From assembly GCA_001567485.1 (NCBI GenBank), contig JZRA01000009.1:1-64000 (forward strand): DNA of 64,000 nt. The letters are read 5' to 3'. The position numbers and the translations under genes were made by a program. Shown here piece by piece: positions 10,102-20,103 of this stretch. This DNA comes from Chloroflexi bacterium OLB13 (lineage in GTDB: Bacteria; Chloroflexota; Anaerolineae; Aggregatilineales; Phototrophicaceae). The notes under the pieces were generated by a model, which did no database searches, was not told the DNA's origin, and saw only the letters and a list, made by a program, of their open reading frames with translations. Position 1 is the stretch's first letter; each line of letters starts with the position of its first letter.

Positions 10102-11397
10102 ATGCTTCGACTGACAACTGCAATCCTGCTCTGTGTCCTGCTCACCACAGCGGGCTGTACATTGAGTCTGCCCGGCCAGCAAACCGAGGTGATCCCACAG
10201 TTCGCGGGGGCGCCTCAGGTTCGTATCACTGCGCCGCTGGCGAACGCGACGTATCTGCAAGGCGTCTCCGTCAACGTGCAGGTGCAGGTCGTCAACGCTG
10301 GCCCGGACATCGACCGGGTGGAAGTCAGCATCGACGGCGTGCTGCTGGCGATGCTGCCCGAACCGAACCCGACCGGCGCGGCCGCGTTTGGGGTCACGCA
10401 GTCGTTCGCGCCGGAGGACGCCGGCACGTATCGCATCGAGGCGCGGGCGTTTCGTGCAGAGGGCGCGCCAAGCGATCCGGCCGTGGTGACGATCACCGTG
10501 ATCGACTCGCTGCCGACCCGCACGCCGCAAGCCACGAACACCGTTCCGGCCACGCCGACCGTGCAGGCGACGACGGCAGTCCCGTCGGTGCAGCCGTCCG
10601 CCACGCCGCGCACGCCGACACAGGCGGCCGTTGTGAGTTCGCCTACGGCGACCTCGACGCTGCCCTCCGGCCCGACCGCGGCGATCAGCGCGACCTCTGC
10701 GATCCCGATGGGCCACTTTCAGGGGATCGTCAATGTACGGCGTGGGCCAAGCACCAACTTCGAGCCGCCTTTAGGCACGTTCCAAGCCGGCCAGTCGACG
10801 GAAATCCTCGCGCTCAACACGGATGGGACGTGGCTCAAAGTGCGCTTCGCCGGCGGCGAGGGCTGGGTGTTCCGCCAGATCGTCGAGACGGACGGCCCGG
10901 TGGACTCGCTCCCGCGCGAGGCCGGCCCACCGATCCCGACGCTGCCACCTGCCACGGCGACTTCACCAGCGCCGATCGTTCAGCCGACTTCGGCCCCCGC
11001 GCAGCCGACCGCCTCAAGCGGCGATGGGCCGAATCTGATCGTCGTCAACTGGGAAATGCGGATGATCAGTGGCGGCGGGATCAACCAGATCAACACCAAC
11101 CAACCCTCGATTGCGTTCGTGCGCGTGCGCAACACCGGTAATCAACCGGCTGGCGGATTCTTCGCCGTGCTCACGATCGTGAACAGCAGCGACAGCGGGA
11201 ACAAGGTCGTCGAGGCCGGCGCGATTGGCGGGCTGGCCCCCGGCGAAGAACAAATCGTGCAGGTCGGGTTCACCGATCCTTACCCGGCAGGAACCGGCCG
11301 CACCGCGGTGATCCGGCTCGATGAGAACAACCAAATCCCGGAGACCAACGAAGGCGACAACGAGTCGACGCCGATCAGCTACACGCTCGGAGCGTGA
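10102..11397 (+). CDS. Lipoprotein with Ig-like, SH3b and CARDB domains
   Basis: This is a 431-residue surface lipoprotein. Its signal sequence ends in the lipobox LTTAGC (Cys19). Domain order is an Ig-like beta-sandwich (about 35-130), a Thr/Pro/Ala linker, a bacterial SH3b domain (about 210-260, VNVRRGPSTNFEPP, VRFAGGEGWVFRQIV), a second Pro/Thr linker, and a CARDB domain (about 310-430, FVRVRNTGNQPAGGFFAV, DENNQIPETNEGDN). SH3b domains usually bind cell-wall peptides or proteins, and CARDB is an adhesion-like module. An extracellular wall- or protein-binding role is therefore likely, but the ligand is unknown. A hairpin terminator follows within 20 bases. Confidence 0.85.
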   Translation: MLRLTTAILLCVLLTTAGCTLSLPGQQTEVIPQFAGAPQVRITAPLANATYLQGVSVNVQVQVVNAGPDIDRVEVSIDGVLLAMLPEPNPTGAAAFGVTQSFAPEDAGTYRIEARAFRAEGAPSDPAVVTITVIDSLPTRTPQATNTVPATPTVQATTAVPSVQPSATPRTPTQAAVVSSPTATSTLPSGPTAAISATSAIPMGHFQGIVNVRRGPSTNFEPPLGTFQAGQSTEILALNTDGTWLKVRFAGGEGWVFRQIVETDGPVDSLPREAGPPIPTLPPATATSPAPIVQPTSAPAQPTASSGDGPNLIVVNWEMRMISGGGINQINTNQPSIAFVRVRNTGNQPAGGFFAVLTIVNSSDSGNKVVEAGAIGGLAPGEEQIVQVGFTDPYPAGTGRTAVIRLDENNQIPETNEGDNESTPISYTLGA

Positions 11398-11412
11398 GCG
11401 AAGCCAAGCAAG

Positions 11413-11451
11413 ACGGGGCGAGGTTCCGAACGCCGCTAGACCTCGCCCCGT
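11413..11451. terminator. Hairpin terminator between convergent genes
   Basis: ACGGGGCGAGG at 11413-11423 pairs perfectly with CCTCGCCCCGT at 11441-11451 around a 17 base loop. It lies between the convergent lipoprotein and metallopeptidase genes and can serve both strands. Confidence 0.7.
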
Positions 11452-11501
11452 GTCTCGCGCGGTTCAGCAAGCGGCTCGCCGCGCTGTTCATCACGCATTA
11501 C

Positions 11502-12782
11502 TCAGAAGCCGGCGGTGTCCCGCATCGCGACGGCCAAGTCGAGCGTCGGCGCGCGGCTGATGACGACATCTCCACCGGGGCCGGCCTGAGCGATGCACGC
11601 TGCGCCATCGCTGCCGACCCAGCACCCGTCACTGGCTTCGGAGCCAAAGCGCGAGGTCATGAACATGTCGATAATCGACGCGAACTGATCGGCGTCTTTG
11701 GCGGTGTCCCACGTCAGCTTCCACACCCACGCGAACTGGCCGGTAGAATCGGTATACAGGCGGTAGCGGTCGCCGCCCCAGCCGCCCGCGGCGCGTGTCA
11801 CGGCGAAGGACAACAGCTGCGTGCTGAGGTAGCGCCGCAAGAAGAACTCGCCGCCGGTACGGTCGAATCGCTGTGACCACCCCGTGCCGAGCGCCGCGCT
11901 CATGTCTGGCAGATCGACCGCCATCGGCTCGTCGCCGCTGAGATACGCATCCGGATTGATGATCTGCTCGGTCGAACGCGGCGGGTTCCGGAAGGCGTCA
12001 TCGACCCGCGCCCACCCGCCGTCGGCCACCAGCGCCTGAACGAACTTCTGGCCGTTCAAGTACGGAAACGTCAGCTCCGCTTCGAGGATCGGCGGTGTGC
12101 CGGACGGGATATCGAACGATCCCAGCGCGCCGGTCAGTGCAGAAAAGTCTCGCAGGACTTCGGCCGGCCGTTCTTCGGTGAGCCGCTGAACGAAGACGGT
12201 CATCACCTCAGTCGCGTCACCTTCGACCAGCGCCTGCCCTGCCAGCGCCTGATCGGGGTACTGCTGCGCGAATGCCACATCGTCCTCACCGCCCAAGAGC
12301 TTCATAAGATCGAAATTCTGATCCTGCAGCGCGTGGGTGAACTCGTGCACGTATACGATCTGCTCCAGCAGCGGCAGGCGGTCGGCGAGTTCGCCGCCGG
12401 TGAGCAGCAGCGTGTTCATGGATTTGGTGTCGGTGTCGTAATAACCGCCGACCTGCGCCACCAGCAGCTCTCGCAGCGACGCGACCAGATCGAAGTCGGG
12501 CGGCAGCAGATCGAATGCCACGTATGCGACTTGCGCATCGCGGTAGAAGTCCAGCGTCTCGGGATCATCGAGCTGGCTGGCGATGAACGCCTCGACCTCG
12601 CTGCGGTTTGGAAAGCGCCGGTCGACCGGCGACAACGCGTGCAGCCCGCGAATCTCGGTTGCCCACTGTTCAAGCTCGTCAATTTGGGCGAGCAGGGTGG
12701 GCGAGGGCGTAACGTCTTGGCTTGCGGCCAGCCCAACGGCGGCGGCTAGTACGATGAGGGTGAGCAGAAGGCGGCGGATCAT
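11502..12782 (-). CDS. Secreted HExxH zinc metallopeptidase
   Basis: This 426-residue protein has an N-terminal signal sequence (MIRRLLLTLIVLAAAVGLAAS), so it is exported. The zinc site is HEFTH (His146 and His150, in IVYVHEFTHALQDQNF). A plausible third ligand, Glu187, lies in ALVEGDATEVM, which matches the gluzincin-like arrangement HExxH plus a downstream E-G-D-A. It is predicted to cleave proteins outside the cell; substrates are unknown. I chose ATG 12782, which is followed directly by the signal peptide. A longer reading from 12830 would place an unrelated 16 residues in front and overlap gatC. The gene begins 4 bases after the gatC stop, so the two are probably co-transcribed. That pairing looks accidental rather than functional. 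Confidence 0.85.
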   Translation of the reverse strand: MIRRLLLTLIVLAAAVGLAASQDVTPSPTLLAQIDELEQWATEIRGLHALSPVDRRFPNRSEVEAFIASQLDDPETLDFYRDAQVAYVAFDLLPPDFDLVASLRELLVAQVGGYYDTDTKSMNTLLLTGGELADRLPLLEQIVYVHEFTHALQDQNFDLMKLLGGEDDVAFAQQYPDQALAGQALVEGDATEVMTVFVQRLTEERPAEVLRDFSALTGALGSFDIPSGTPPILEAELTFPYLNGQKFVQALVADGGWARVDDAFRNPPRSTEQIINPDAYLSGDEPMAVDLPDMSAALGTGWSQRFDRTGGEFFLRRYLSTQLLSFAVTRAAGGWGGDRYRLYTDSTGQFAWVWKLTWDTAKDADQFASIIDMFMTSRFGSEASDGCWVGSDGAACIAQAGPGGDVVISRAPTLDLAVAMRDTAGF

Positions 12783-12786
12783 GGCG

Positions 12787-13077
12787 CTATTCCGGCAGCA
12801 CGGCGCTGACGCGGAACTGGTTGGCGTCACTGTCGGGCGCGTTGGCGATCACTTCGGACGGGTCGAGGGCCGGCTGGGCCACGTCTTTGCGCATCACGTT
12901 GGTGAACGGCAGCACCGACGCGGTCGGCTCGATCTGTGACGTGTCGAGTTCTTGCAGGTGTTCGAAGTAGGTCAGGATGTGCGCGAGCTGACCGGCGTAG
13001 GTCGCGATCTCGTCTTCGGTGAGTTCCAGCTTGGCAAGCTCGGCAATCCCGCGTACGGTCTCGAGGTCGAATTTCAT
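12787..13077 (-). CDS. gatC: Asp/Glu-tRNA amidotransferase subunit C
   Basis: GatC stabilises the GatA-GatB pair that converts Glu-tRNA(Gln) or Asp-tRNA(Asn) to the amidated forms. The 96-residue protein shows the family pattern throughout: VRGIAELAKLELTEDE at the start, the LQELDTSQIEPTASVLP middle and LDPSEVIANAPDSDANQFRVSAVLPE at the end. Length is typical. GGAGGA sits 6 bases before ATG 13077. gatA and gatB are not in the window, so the operon is split. The tRNA-Gln at 24.1 kb is unlinked. Confidence 0.95.
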   Translation of the reverse strand: MKFDLETVRGIAELAKLELTEDEIATYAGQLAHILTYFEHLQELDTSQIEPTASVLPFTNVMRKDVAQPALDPSEVIANAPDSDANQFRVSAVLPE

Positions 13078-13103
13078 GTGGTCTCCTCCAGCGATTCGCC
13101 CCC

Positions 13104-13109
13104 ATTATA
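13104..13109 (-). promoter_or_regulatory. Candidate -10 element for gatC
   Basis: The minus strand reads TATAAT 27 bases before the gatC start. A matching -35 box is weak (TAGACG-like), so only the -10 is offered. Confidence 0.4.
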
Positions 13110-13223
13110 GCCGCACGGTTCGGGGCGTCTACTGAATTGGTGACAAGGGAGGTCAAGTAGGGTATAACGTCACGTAATGGTCGCACGCCTATACTATTCG
13201 AATTCTCCCTGCGAGAGGTTCCC

Positions 13224-16200
13224 GTGAAACGTTTCGCCGTCTTTACGTTAGTGTCGCTGTTGGCCTTACCGGCGTTCTTATTTCAGCCCGACACCCCCGC
13301 AGCATCTACGTCACTTGAGATTACCGGCGTCAACGCCGCTGAAGCCCCGACAATAACCGTCACGGTCGACGTAAAAGACAGCGTCGGACAGACCGTGCGC
13401 GGCTTGACCCTCGAGGACTTCCATCTGAACGGCCGTCTTGCAGAGGTCGCGCGCATCGTCACTGTGCAGAACGTCACCGAGGAAGACCTCCCGTTCGCTA
13501 CCGTCCTTGTCATCGACACGTCGAGCAGCATGGCCGGCCCGCCCCTTGAGCGCACGATCGCCGCTGCCCGTGACTTCATCAGCCGGCTCGGCCCGAACGA
13601 TCAGGTCGCCGTGATGTCGTTCAATACCGATGTACGCGTCGATCTTGGCTTTACGACAGACAAAAACGCGGCCCTCGCGGCGGTCGATGCGCTGCAGTTC
13701 GGCGGGCAGACAGCGCTGTATGATGCGGCGGTCGATGGCATCGAACTGGCCGCACAGGCCCCTTTCCCACGGCGGACGATGATCCTCCTCAGCGACGGGG
13801 CCGAGTACGGCGGCGCGAGCGTCAATCCGCGCGAAGCCGGCCCGGACTTGTCGCCTGTGCGGGGCGTGCCGGTGTATACCATCGGCCTCGGCTTCGGCAC
13901 TGACCGCAGCTACCTCGAAGCGCTGGCCGAGTCGAGCAGCGCGCGCTTCTACGAGTCGCCGTCGCCGGATGATCTCGAAGCGATCTATACTGACCTTTCG
14001 GCGCTGTTCCGCAGCCAATACATCCTGACGCTGGAGTTCGACGCGCCGCTTGACGGCACGATCTACCCGTTCACCCTGCAAGCACAGACCGACGCCGGCG
14101 TGACCAATATCGACGCGGCGACGGTGCGCGCGCCGATTCCGACGCCGATTGTCAGTCTGTCACCGATCCCGACCGCGCCGCTTGCCGCGCCCGTCACGTT
14201 CCTCGCCAGCGTGGCCGCCGACCAAGCCCTCACCTCGGTCGACTTCTCGTTCGCCGGCCAGTCGGTGAGCTTCGCCGAGCCGCCCTTTGCGCTGCGTTCG
14301 ATCCGTTCACCGTGCCGCCCGGCGACTACATCTTCGACGTGACCGCCACCGATGTCGATGGCGATGCCGGACACCTCAGCGTCCCGGTGACGGTCGCCGC
14401 GATCCCAGCGCGTATTACGCTGAGCGCCGACCTGCAAGCCCTCGGCGCGATCCGTGAGCCGGTCAACGTACAGATCGACGTCGAAAGCCAGACCGAGGTG
14501 CAGGAGGTCGATGTGCGCGTCGACGGCGCTCAAGTCGCCGTGTTTGATGCATTCCCGGCCGATTTTGTGCTCGATCCGTTCCTGTTCGCTCCGGGCGCAC
14601 ACTCGATAGAGTTCGTCGCGCGCGACGCATCCGGCGCTGAGGGGGCCGTCAGCCAAACGATGGAGATCGCCGCCCTTCCGCCGCGCATCACGTTGTCGCC
14701 GAGTACGTTCGCCGGCCCGTTGAGCGAGCCGACGGATGTCGCTTTGACCCTCAGCAGCCAGACTGAGATCACCGAAGTGGCGGTCACGCTGGCGGGCGAG
14801 ACCACGCATCTCACGCCGCAGCCGGAACTCGTGTTTACGCTTGATCCGGCTCGCTTGACCCCCCGGCGCGCAGCGCGCTTTGATCCTTGTCACCGACTCG
14901 GCCGGTACGACCGGCTCGGCCGCGCTCGACGTCCAGATTGCGGCGCTGCCGCCGGTGGTGTCGATTGACGGCTTGGCCGATGGGCAGGTCATCTCCGGGC
15001 CATTCCCGCTTTCGGTCGATGTCTCCGGCCAGTCCGATCAAGCGGATATCCGCGTATTGGCGGATGGCCGTGAGGTGTTATCCGGCCCCGCGCCGTTGAG
15101 CTTGCTCGCTTCGCCGGACGGCTGGTTTGCACAGCCGGGCAGCGGCACGATAACGGTCGATGTCGTCAATGCCTTCGATCAACGCGTCGCCGTCGATTTT
15201 GCGGTCGAGATCGATCCACTGCTGTTCCCGACACCGACGTCGACCCCGTCGATCACGCCTGACAACACACAAACTGCCGATGCGCTCGCCATCATCGCGC
15301 AAGCGACCGCCAACGCAGTCGCTACCGCGGACGCCGGCGCGACCGCTGCGGCGCAGTCGACGGCCGAGTTCGCCGCGACCAGCGCCGCACAGGCCACGGC
15401 GGATGCCGAGGCGACCGGGTTTGCGGCGGCTACGCAAGCAGCGCAATCCACTGTCGAGGCTCAGGCGACCGCCGACGCGCAAGCCACGACCGATGCGCAG
15501 GCGACTGTCGATGCGCAGGCCGCACTGAACGCCGAAGCCTCTGCGGTCGCTGAACTGACCTTAACTGCGGCGGCGGACATCAGCATACGCGCGACGCAGG
15601 AAGCGCAGGCCACCCTCGAGACGGCCGCGAACGCGACCACGCAGGCCCGTGAATTGGCGGAAGCTGCCGCGACGAGCGCCGCCCTGACGGCGTTGGCGGT
15701 GACACGCGACGCTGAGCATGCCGAGCAGACCGCGGTGGCGCGGCAGACGGCTGAGGCGCAGATCACGCTGACGCCGCAGATCGCGCGACGGCACAGGCCG
15801 AGATGGCGCTGCTGCGTCAAGCGACCGCGGATGCGCTCGCCACGACACAGGCGGAGGATGCGGCGGCGACGGCGCAGGCCGCGACCGCGCAAGCGCAGGA
15901 TCAGGCGACGGCACAGGCCGCGGCGATGCAGACCAGCGTCGCGTTGACCGAAGCGCCCACGACGCCCGCCCCGGTCACAGCGACGCCCACCGCCGAGCCT
16001 ACGACAGCCGAGGCCGTTGATCCCACTGCGACCGACACCGAATCGCCGGCCCCAACCGACACGCCCGAACCCGTGACGGCGACCGCGACGGTCGAGGCGG
16101 TTGAGCCGACGCCGACCGTGTTCGATCCAACCTCGACGCCCGGTGAGCTGACCGATGTCATCGCGCAGGGGACGCAGGCGCCGGAGAATTCGGTCGCGCT

Positions 16201-16279
16201 TATCGCCGTGATCGCGGGGACGGCCCTGCTGCTGCTCATCCTCGTCATCGTCCTTGCAGCGCGCCGCCGCCGGCAGTAA
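13224..16279 (+). CDS. VWA-domain surface protein with C-terminal membrane anchor (three apparent frameshifts)
   Basis: The reconstructed protein is about 1,018 residues. It has a signal peptide (GTG 13224, with AGAGG 5 bases upstream) and a von Willebrand A domain at about 75-290. The VWA metal site DTSSS is followed by VAVMSFNTDV and ILLSDGAEYGG. Three or four Ig-like repeats each carry an SQTEV/ITEV phrase, then come about 200 residues of Ala/Thr/Gln/Asp-rich helix, a Thr/Pro linker and a single membrane helix before RRRRQ. This resembles a surface receptor or adhesin anchored at its C-terminus. Three single-base shifts break the frame: near 14300 (TTT to TT), at the C-run 14859-14864 (one C too many) and near 15785. 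The downstream frame continues the same repeat sense each time. Ligand unknown. Confidence 0.8.
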
Positions 16280-16372
16280 GCCTGCGCGCAGATCATGTGA
16301 GATTTAGGTCAACCGGCACACCGATGCGGTATCATCGGCGTGTCTGGTTGATGAGTGGCGGGATGATCGAAG

Positions 16373-17527
16373 ATGACCGATATCGTGATAGTTGACGCGG
16401 CGCGTACCCCCTTGGGGCGTCGCAACGGCGCCTTGCGCGAGATTCACCCGGTGCGGCTGGGATCGCATGTCGTCTGTGATGTGATCGCGCGGGCCAAACT
16501 GCCCATCGACGAGATCGACCATGTCATCATGGGGTGTGTCTCGCAGACCAACGAGCAGACGTTCAACTTGGCGCGCAACGTGGTGCTGGACGCCGGACTG
16601 CCTGATTCGATCCCCGCGACCACCATCGACTTCCAGTGTGGCAGCAGTCAGCAGGCGATTCATTTCGCCGCGGGCATGGTCGCGTCGGGGCAGGCGGAAG
16701 TGGTGATCGCCGGCGGCGTCGAGAGCATGACGCGTGTTCCGATGGGCAGCAGCCTGCACGGCGGACAGCCGTTCACCGACCGTATCATGGAAACCTACAA
16801 CATGATCCCGCAAGGCCTCGCCGCCGATGAGATCGCGCAGAAGTGGGGGATCAGCCGGGCGGCCGTGGACGAGATCGGGTACTACAGCCATCAGCGGGCC
16901 GCGCAGGCCACGCGATCCGGCGTGTTCGCCCGCGAGATCGCGCCGATTGACGGAGTGGACGATGCCGGCGCGTCGGTGGTGGTCAGCGCCGATCAGGGGA
17001 TCCGCCCGAACGCCGATCTGGCGAAGATGGCGACGCTTCAGCCGGTCTTTTCAGAAAACGGCGTCACGACCGCCGGCAACAGCAGTCAGATCACCGATGG
17101 CGCGGCAGCAGTGATCGTCACGACCTCGGCATGGGCCAAGCACCTCGGCCTCACGCCGCGCGCCCGCATCGTGTCGATGGTCACGGTCGGCAGCGACCCG
17201 CATCTGATGCTGACCGGCCCACTGGCCGCGACGCGCAAGGCGCTGGCCCGCGCTGGCATGGCGTTCGCGGATATCGACCTGTTCGAGGTCAACGAGGCGT
17301 TCGCCGCTGTGATCGCGATGTGGCAGTCGGAATTCGAGCCGGATATGGCGAAGGTCAACGTGCATGGCGGCGCGATTGCGCTCGGCCATCCGCTGGGGGC
17401 CAGCGGGGCGCGCCTGATGACGACGCTGCTCAACGCGCTGGAGACGCACGACAAGCGTTACGGCCTCCAGACGATGTGCTGCGGCGGCGGGATGGGTACC
17501 GGCACGATTGTCGAAAGACTGAGCTAG
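16373..17527 (+). CDS. Acetyl-CoA acetyltransferase / thiolase family
   Basis: Thiolases join or split acyl-CoAs by Claisen chemistry, here probably acetoacetyl-CoA or a beta-ketoacyl-CoA, in the cytosol. The 384-residue protein keeps every active-site element: nucleophile Cys89 in FQCGSS, the NEAFA motif, the His in GGAIALGHPLGASG and the second Cys in MCCGGGMGTG. Length is typical. The sirtuin gene starts 3 bases after its stop, so the two are likely co-transcribed. That is plausible because both consume or release acetyl groups, although the link is speculative. Substrate chain length cannot be read from sequence by eye. Confidence 0.93.
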   Translation: MTDIVIVDAARTPLGRRNGALREIHPVRLGSHVVCDVIARAKLPIDEIDHVIMGCVSQTNEQTFNLARNVVLDAGLPDSIPATTIDFQCGSSQQAIHFAAGMVASGQAEVVIAGGVESMTRVPMGSSLHGGQPFTDRIMETYNMIPQGLAADEIAQKWGISRAAVDEIGYYSHQRAAQATRSGVFAREIAPIDGVDDAGASVVVSADQGIRPNADLAKMATLQPVFSENGVTTAGNSSQITDGAAAVIVTTSAWAKHLGLTPRARIVSMVTVGSDPHLMLTGPLAATRKALARAGMAFADIDLFEVNEAFAAVIAMWQSEFEPDMAKVNVHGGAIALGHPLGASGARLMTTLLNALETHDKRYGLQTMCCGGGMGTGTIVERLS

Positions 17528-17530
17528 CGG

Positions 17531-18285
17531 ATGGATAACGGGCTGGAGCAGGCCGCCTCGTACCTGCGGAATGCGCGCCGCGTTGCTGTGCTGACCGGCG
17601 CGGGCGTAGTAAGGAGTCGGGTGTTCCGACCTACCGCGATGCGCTCACCGGCCTGTGGTCGAGGTATTCGTTCGAGGAGCTTGCCTCGCCAGAGGGCTTT
17701 CAGCGCAATCCCGCGGCGGTATGGACATGGTACACCGAACGCCGTGAGCAGCTCGCGCATGTTGAGCCTAACCCCGGCCATATCGCGCTTGCGCAGTTCG
17801 AGGCGCTGTTTGAGCGTTGGGACTTGATCACGCAAAACGTGGACGACCTGCATGAGCGAGCGGGCAGCGCCCGTGTATGCCACCTGCACGGCCGGCTGAT
17901 GGAGACCAAGTGCTTCGCGGACTGCCGGGGCGCGCCCACGCTGATCGCGCCGGAAGCGTTCGTCAACGGCGCGCAGCCCCCGCCGACCTGTCCGTACTGC
18001 GGCAGCTGGCTGCGGCCCAACGTGGTCTGGTTCGGCGAGATGCTGGCCTTGAACGACCTGATCATCGCTCAGGACGCGGCGGAAGAATGCGATGTCATGC
18101 TCGTCGTCGGGACATCCGGCTTGGTGTTCCCGGCGGCCAACTTGCCGAACACTGCTGCGCAGAACGGGGCGGCCGTGATTGAGATCAATCCGGAAGCCAC
18201 CGACATCTCGCGGATTGCGAACGTCAGCCTGCGCGGGCCGTCTGGCACGCTGCTGCCGATGCTGCTGGAGTGGGTGCGTGCGTAA
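17531..18285 (+). CDS. cobB: SIR2-family NAD-dependent protein deacylase (one apparent frameshift)
   Basis: Sirtuins remove acetyl or other acyl groups from lysines using NAD. The reconstructed protein is about 251 residues. It has the NAD motif TGAGV followed by SKESGVPTYRDALTG, TQNVDDLHERAG, the catalytic His in HLHGRL, a four-Cys zinc site (KCFADC and CPYC), VVWFGEML and VVGTSG. The frame breaks at about 17613: TGAGV and SKESGV are in different frames, and restoring one A (gtagt to gtaagt) repairs it. If the shift is real the gene is dead; the rest is fully conserved, which favours a sequence error. It lies 3 bases after the thiolase and overlaps the next gene by 8 bases. Confidence 0.85.
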
Positions 18286-19348
18286 GGCGATCACGGTCTT
18301 GGCGGCGCTGATCTGCGTGGCGCTGGGCAGCACGGCCCAACCTGCGCGCTCGGCGGCGGTGTTCATCGAACCCGGCGCGCGCGCCACGCTGGTATTCGTT
18401 GATTTGGCGACCGGCGAGGAACAGTCGGTGCAGACGGATGGCTCGGTGTTCGCCGTGCTGAATGATTCGGTGATGACCTATGACCCGTCAACGCGGTCGG
18501 TCGTTCTGATCGGGGCGGACGGACGCAGCAGGCCGCACCCGTTCATCACGCTCGGCGCGCAGGACGCGCGGGTCGATTGGGCGATCAGCGCCGATGGCAA
18601 GCGCATCGCGTGGACGATCACGCAGGGCGGGGCCGGCATGCTGACGACCGTGACGCGTGTGGCGGACGTTAGCGGGGAAGCACAGCGTATCGTGTTCGAG
18701 GAAACCCGCACGGACGGTCTGCGCGCCCGCCCGGTCGCGTTCAGCCCGGACGACTCGATTCTATATCTCGACTATCAGCCCGACGGCCTCGACACGCTGA
18801 TGCTGTTCCCGCAGTTCGCCGGCCTCTTCCAGCTTGATCTGAGCGCCGAACACCCCGGCGACACGTTCGCGTTCCTGCCCGGAGAACCGGGGGATTTCAC
18901 GGGCGCCGGGTTCGGCAGTGGATATTTCCTACGTCTCGCCGTCAGCCAGCAGGCCGGCGGGTTTGATGTGCGGGTGGTGCGCCTTGCGACCGGCACCGAA
19001 TGGTCGATCCCCGCCTCGAACAGCGGCGGATATTCAATCGCCGGGGATGTCTTGGTCGCGCCGGACGGCCGCTTCGCGGTGTACGCGCAGACGGCACTGT
19101 CCGGGTTAGGGTCGGGTTCGGCACAGACCTCGACCGTCATCATGCGGGTCGACTTGACGGAGATGACGCAGACGCCGCTCACTGTCCCGCAGGAAGGCGT
19201 ACTCAGGCCAGTGGCGTGGACGGAGAACGACGGCGCCGTGCTGTTGATCTCTCCGAACCGGGCCGGGACGTGGAAGGTGCGCATTTCGGATGGGCGCGTG
19301 CAGCAGGTGGCGCAGTTGACGTATTTGGGACAGATTTCAGAAACGTAA
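18278..19348 (+). CDS. Secreted beta-propeller-like protein
   Basis: This 356-residue protein begins at GTG 18278 with a signal peptide (VRKAITVLAALICVALG) and overlaps the sirtuin stop by 8 bases. GGAG lies about 7 bases upstream. The body is made of repeated beta-strand units with the look of TolB/WD40-like propellers, for example AISADGKRIAWTI, AFSPDDSILYLDY, LVAPDGRFAVYAQ and AWTENDGAVLLIS. Such proteins are binding scaffolds. It is unrelated in sequence sense to the sirtuin, so the overlap reflects compact operon packing. Exported location is well supported; the partner is unknown. Confidence 0.75.
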   Translation: MRKAITVLAALICVALGSTAQPARSAAVFIEPGARATLVFVDLATGEEQSVQTDGSVFAVLNDSVMTYDPSTRSVVLIGADGRSRPHPFITLGAQDARVDWAISADGKRIAWTITQGGAGMLTTVTRVADVSGEAQRIVFEETRTDGLRARPVAFSPDDSILYLDYQPDGLDTLMLFPQFAGLFQLDLSAEHPGDTFAFLPGEPGDFTGAGFGSGYFLRLAVSQQAGGFDVRVVRLATGTEWSIPASNSGGYSIAGDVLVAPDGRFAVYAQTALSGLGSGSAQTSTVIMRVDLTEMTQTPLTVPQEGVLRPVAWTENDGAVLLISPNRAGTWKVRISDGRVQQVAQLTYLGQISET

Positions 19349-19362
19349 GGATGGATCGACGG

Positions 19363-20103
19363 ATGGCAAGACAAACAAGTGACGAGAAGCGGCGCAAGGC
19401 GAAGGTCAAGCCCGTGTTCGAGACCCTACGCGGGGTCTATGGCGACCTCGAATGGCAGCCGGGTTCTGACCCGATGGACGTGCTGGTGAGCTGCATCCTG
19501 AGCCAGAACACCAGCGACACGAACCGGGATCGCGGGTACTACGCGATGAAGGCCAAGTATCCGACGTGGCAGGATGTGGTCGACGCGCCAACGCCGGAAT
19601 TGGCCGAGGTGCTGCGTCCAGCCGGGCTGAGCAACCAGAAAGCGCCGCGTATTCAGCGTGTACTGGAGCGCATTTACGATGAGCGTGGCGCGTACAATAT
19701 CGACCACCTCGCCGATATGCCGCTGGACGAAGCGCGCGCCTATCTGACGTCGTTCAACGGAATCGGGCCTAAGACGGCGGCCATCGTGCTGTGCTTCGGG
19801 CTGGGCCGGCCGTCGTTCCCGGTCGATACGCACGTTCACCGCGTCGGCCAGCGCATCGGCCTGCTGCCCAACGGCATCTCCGCCGATAACGCGCATCCGG
19901 TCATGGAGAGTCTGTTCCCGGTCGAGTGGCACTACGCCGGCCATATCTACCTGATCCGGCTTGGGCGCGACACATGCACGGCGCGTATCCCGCACTGCGA
20001 GCGCTGCGCCCTGACCGCCTACTGCGATTATTTCGCCGCTCTCGAACCGGCTAAGCCAAAGTCGAAACCGAAATCTGCGTCGTCCAAGCGCGGCAAATCC
20101 TGA
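19363..20103 (+). CDS. nth: Endonuclease III (DNA glycosylase/AP lyase)
   Basis: This base-excision repair enzyme removes oxidised pyrimidines and nicks the abasic site. The 246-residue protein has the helix-hairpin-helix FNGIGPKTAAIVLCFGLG with the catalytic Lys, and the essential Asp in FPVDTHVHRVGQRIG. The iron-sulfur cluster loop CTARIPHCERCALTAYC fits C-X6-C-X2-C-X5-C exactly. A Lys/Ser-rich tail (KPKSKPKSASSKRGKS) follows and is extra to the usual length. An earlier in-frame ATG at 19351 is possible, but AAGGA spacing favours 19363. It shares one base with the next gene (TGATG). Confidence 0.95.
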   Translation: MARQTSDEKRRKAKVKPVFETLRGVYGDLEWQPGSDPMDVLVSCILSQNTSDTNRDRGYYAMKAKYPTWQDVVDAPTPELAEVLRPAGLSNQKAPRIQRVLERIYDERGAYNIDHLADMPLDEARAYLTSFNGIGPKTAAIVLCFGLGRPSFPVDTHVHRVGQRIGLLPNGISADNAHPVMESLFPVEWHYAGHIYLIRLGRDTCTARIPHCERCALTAYCDYFAALEPAKPKSKPKSASSKRGKS

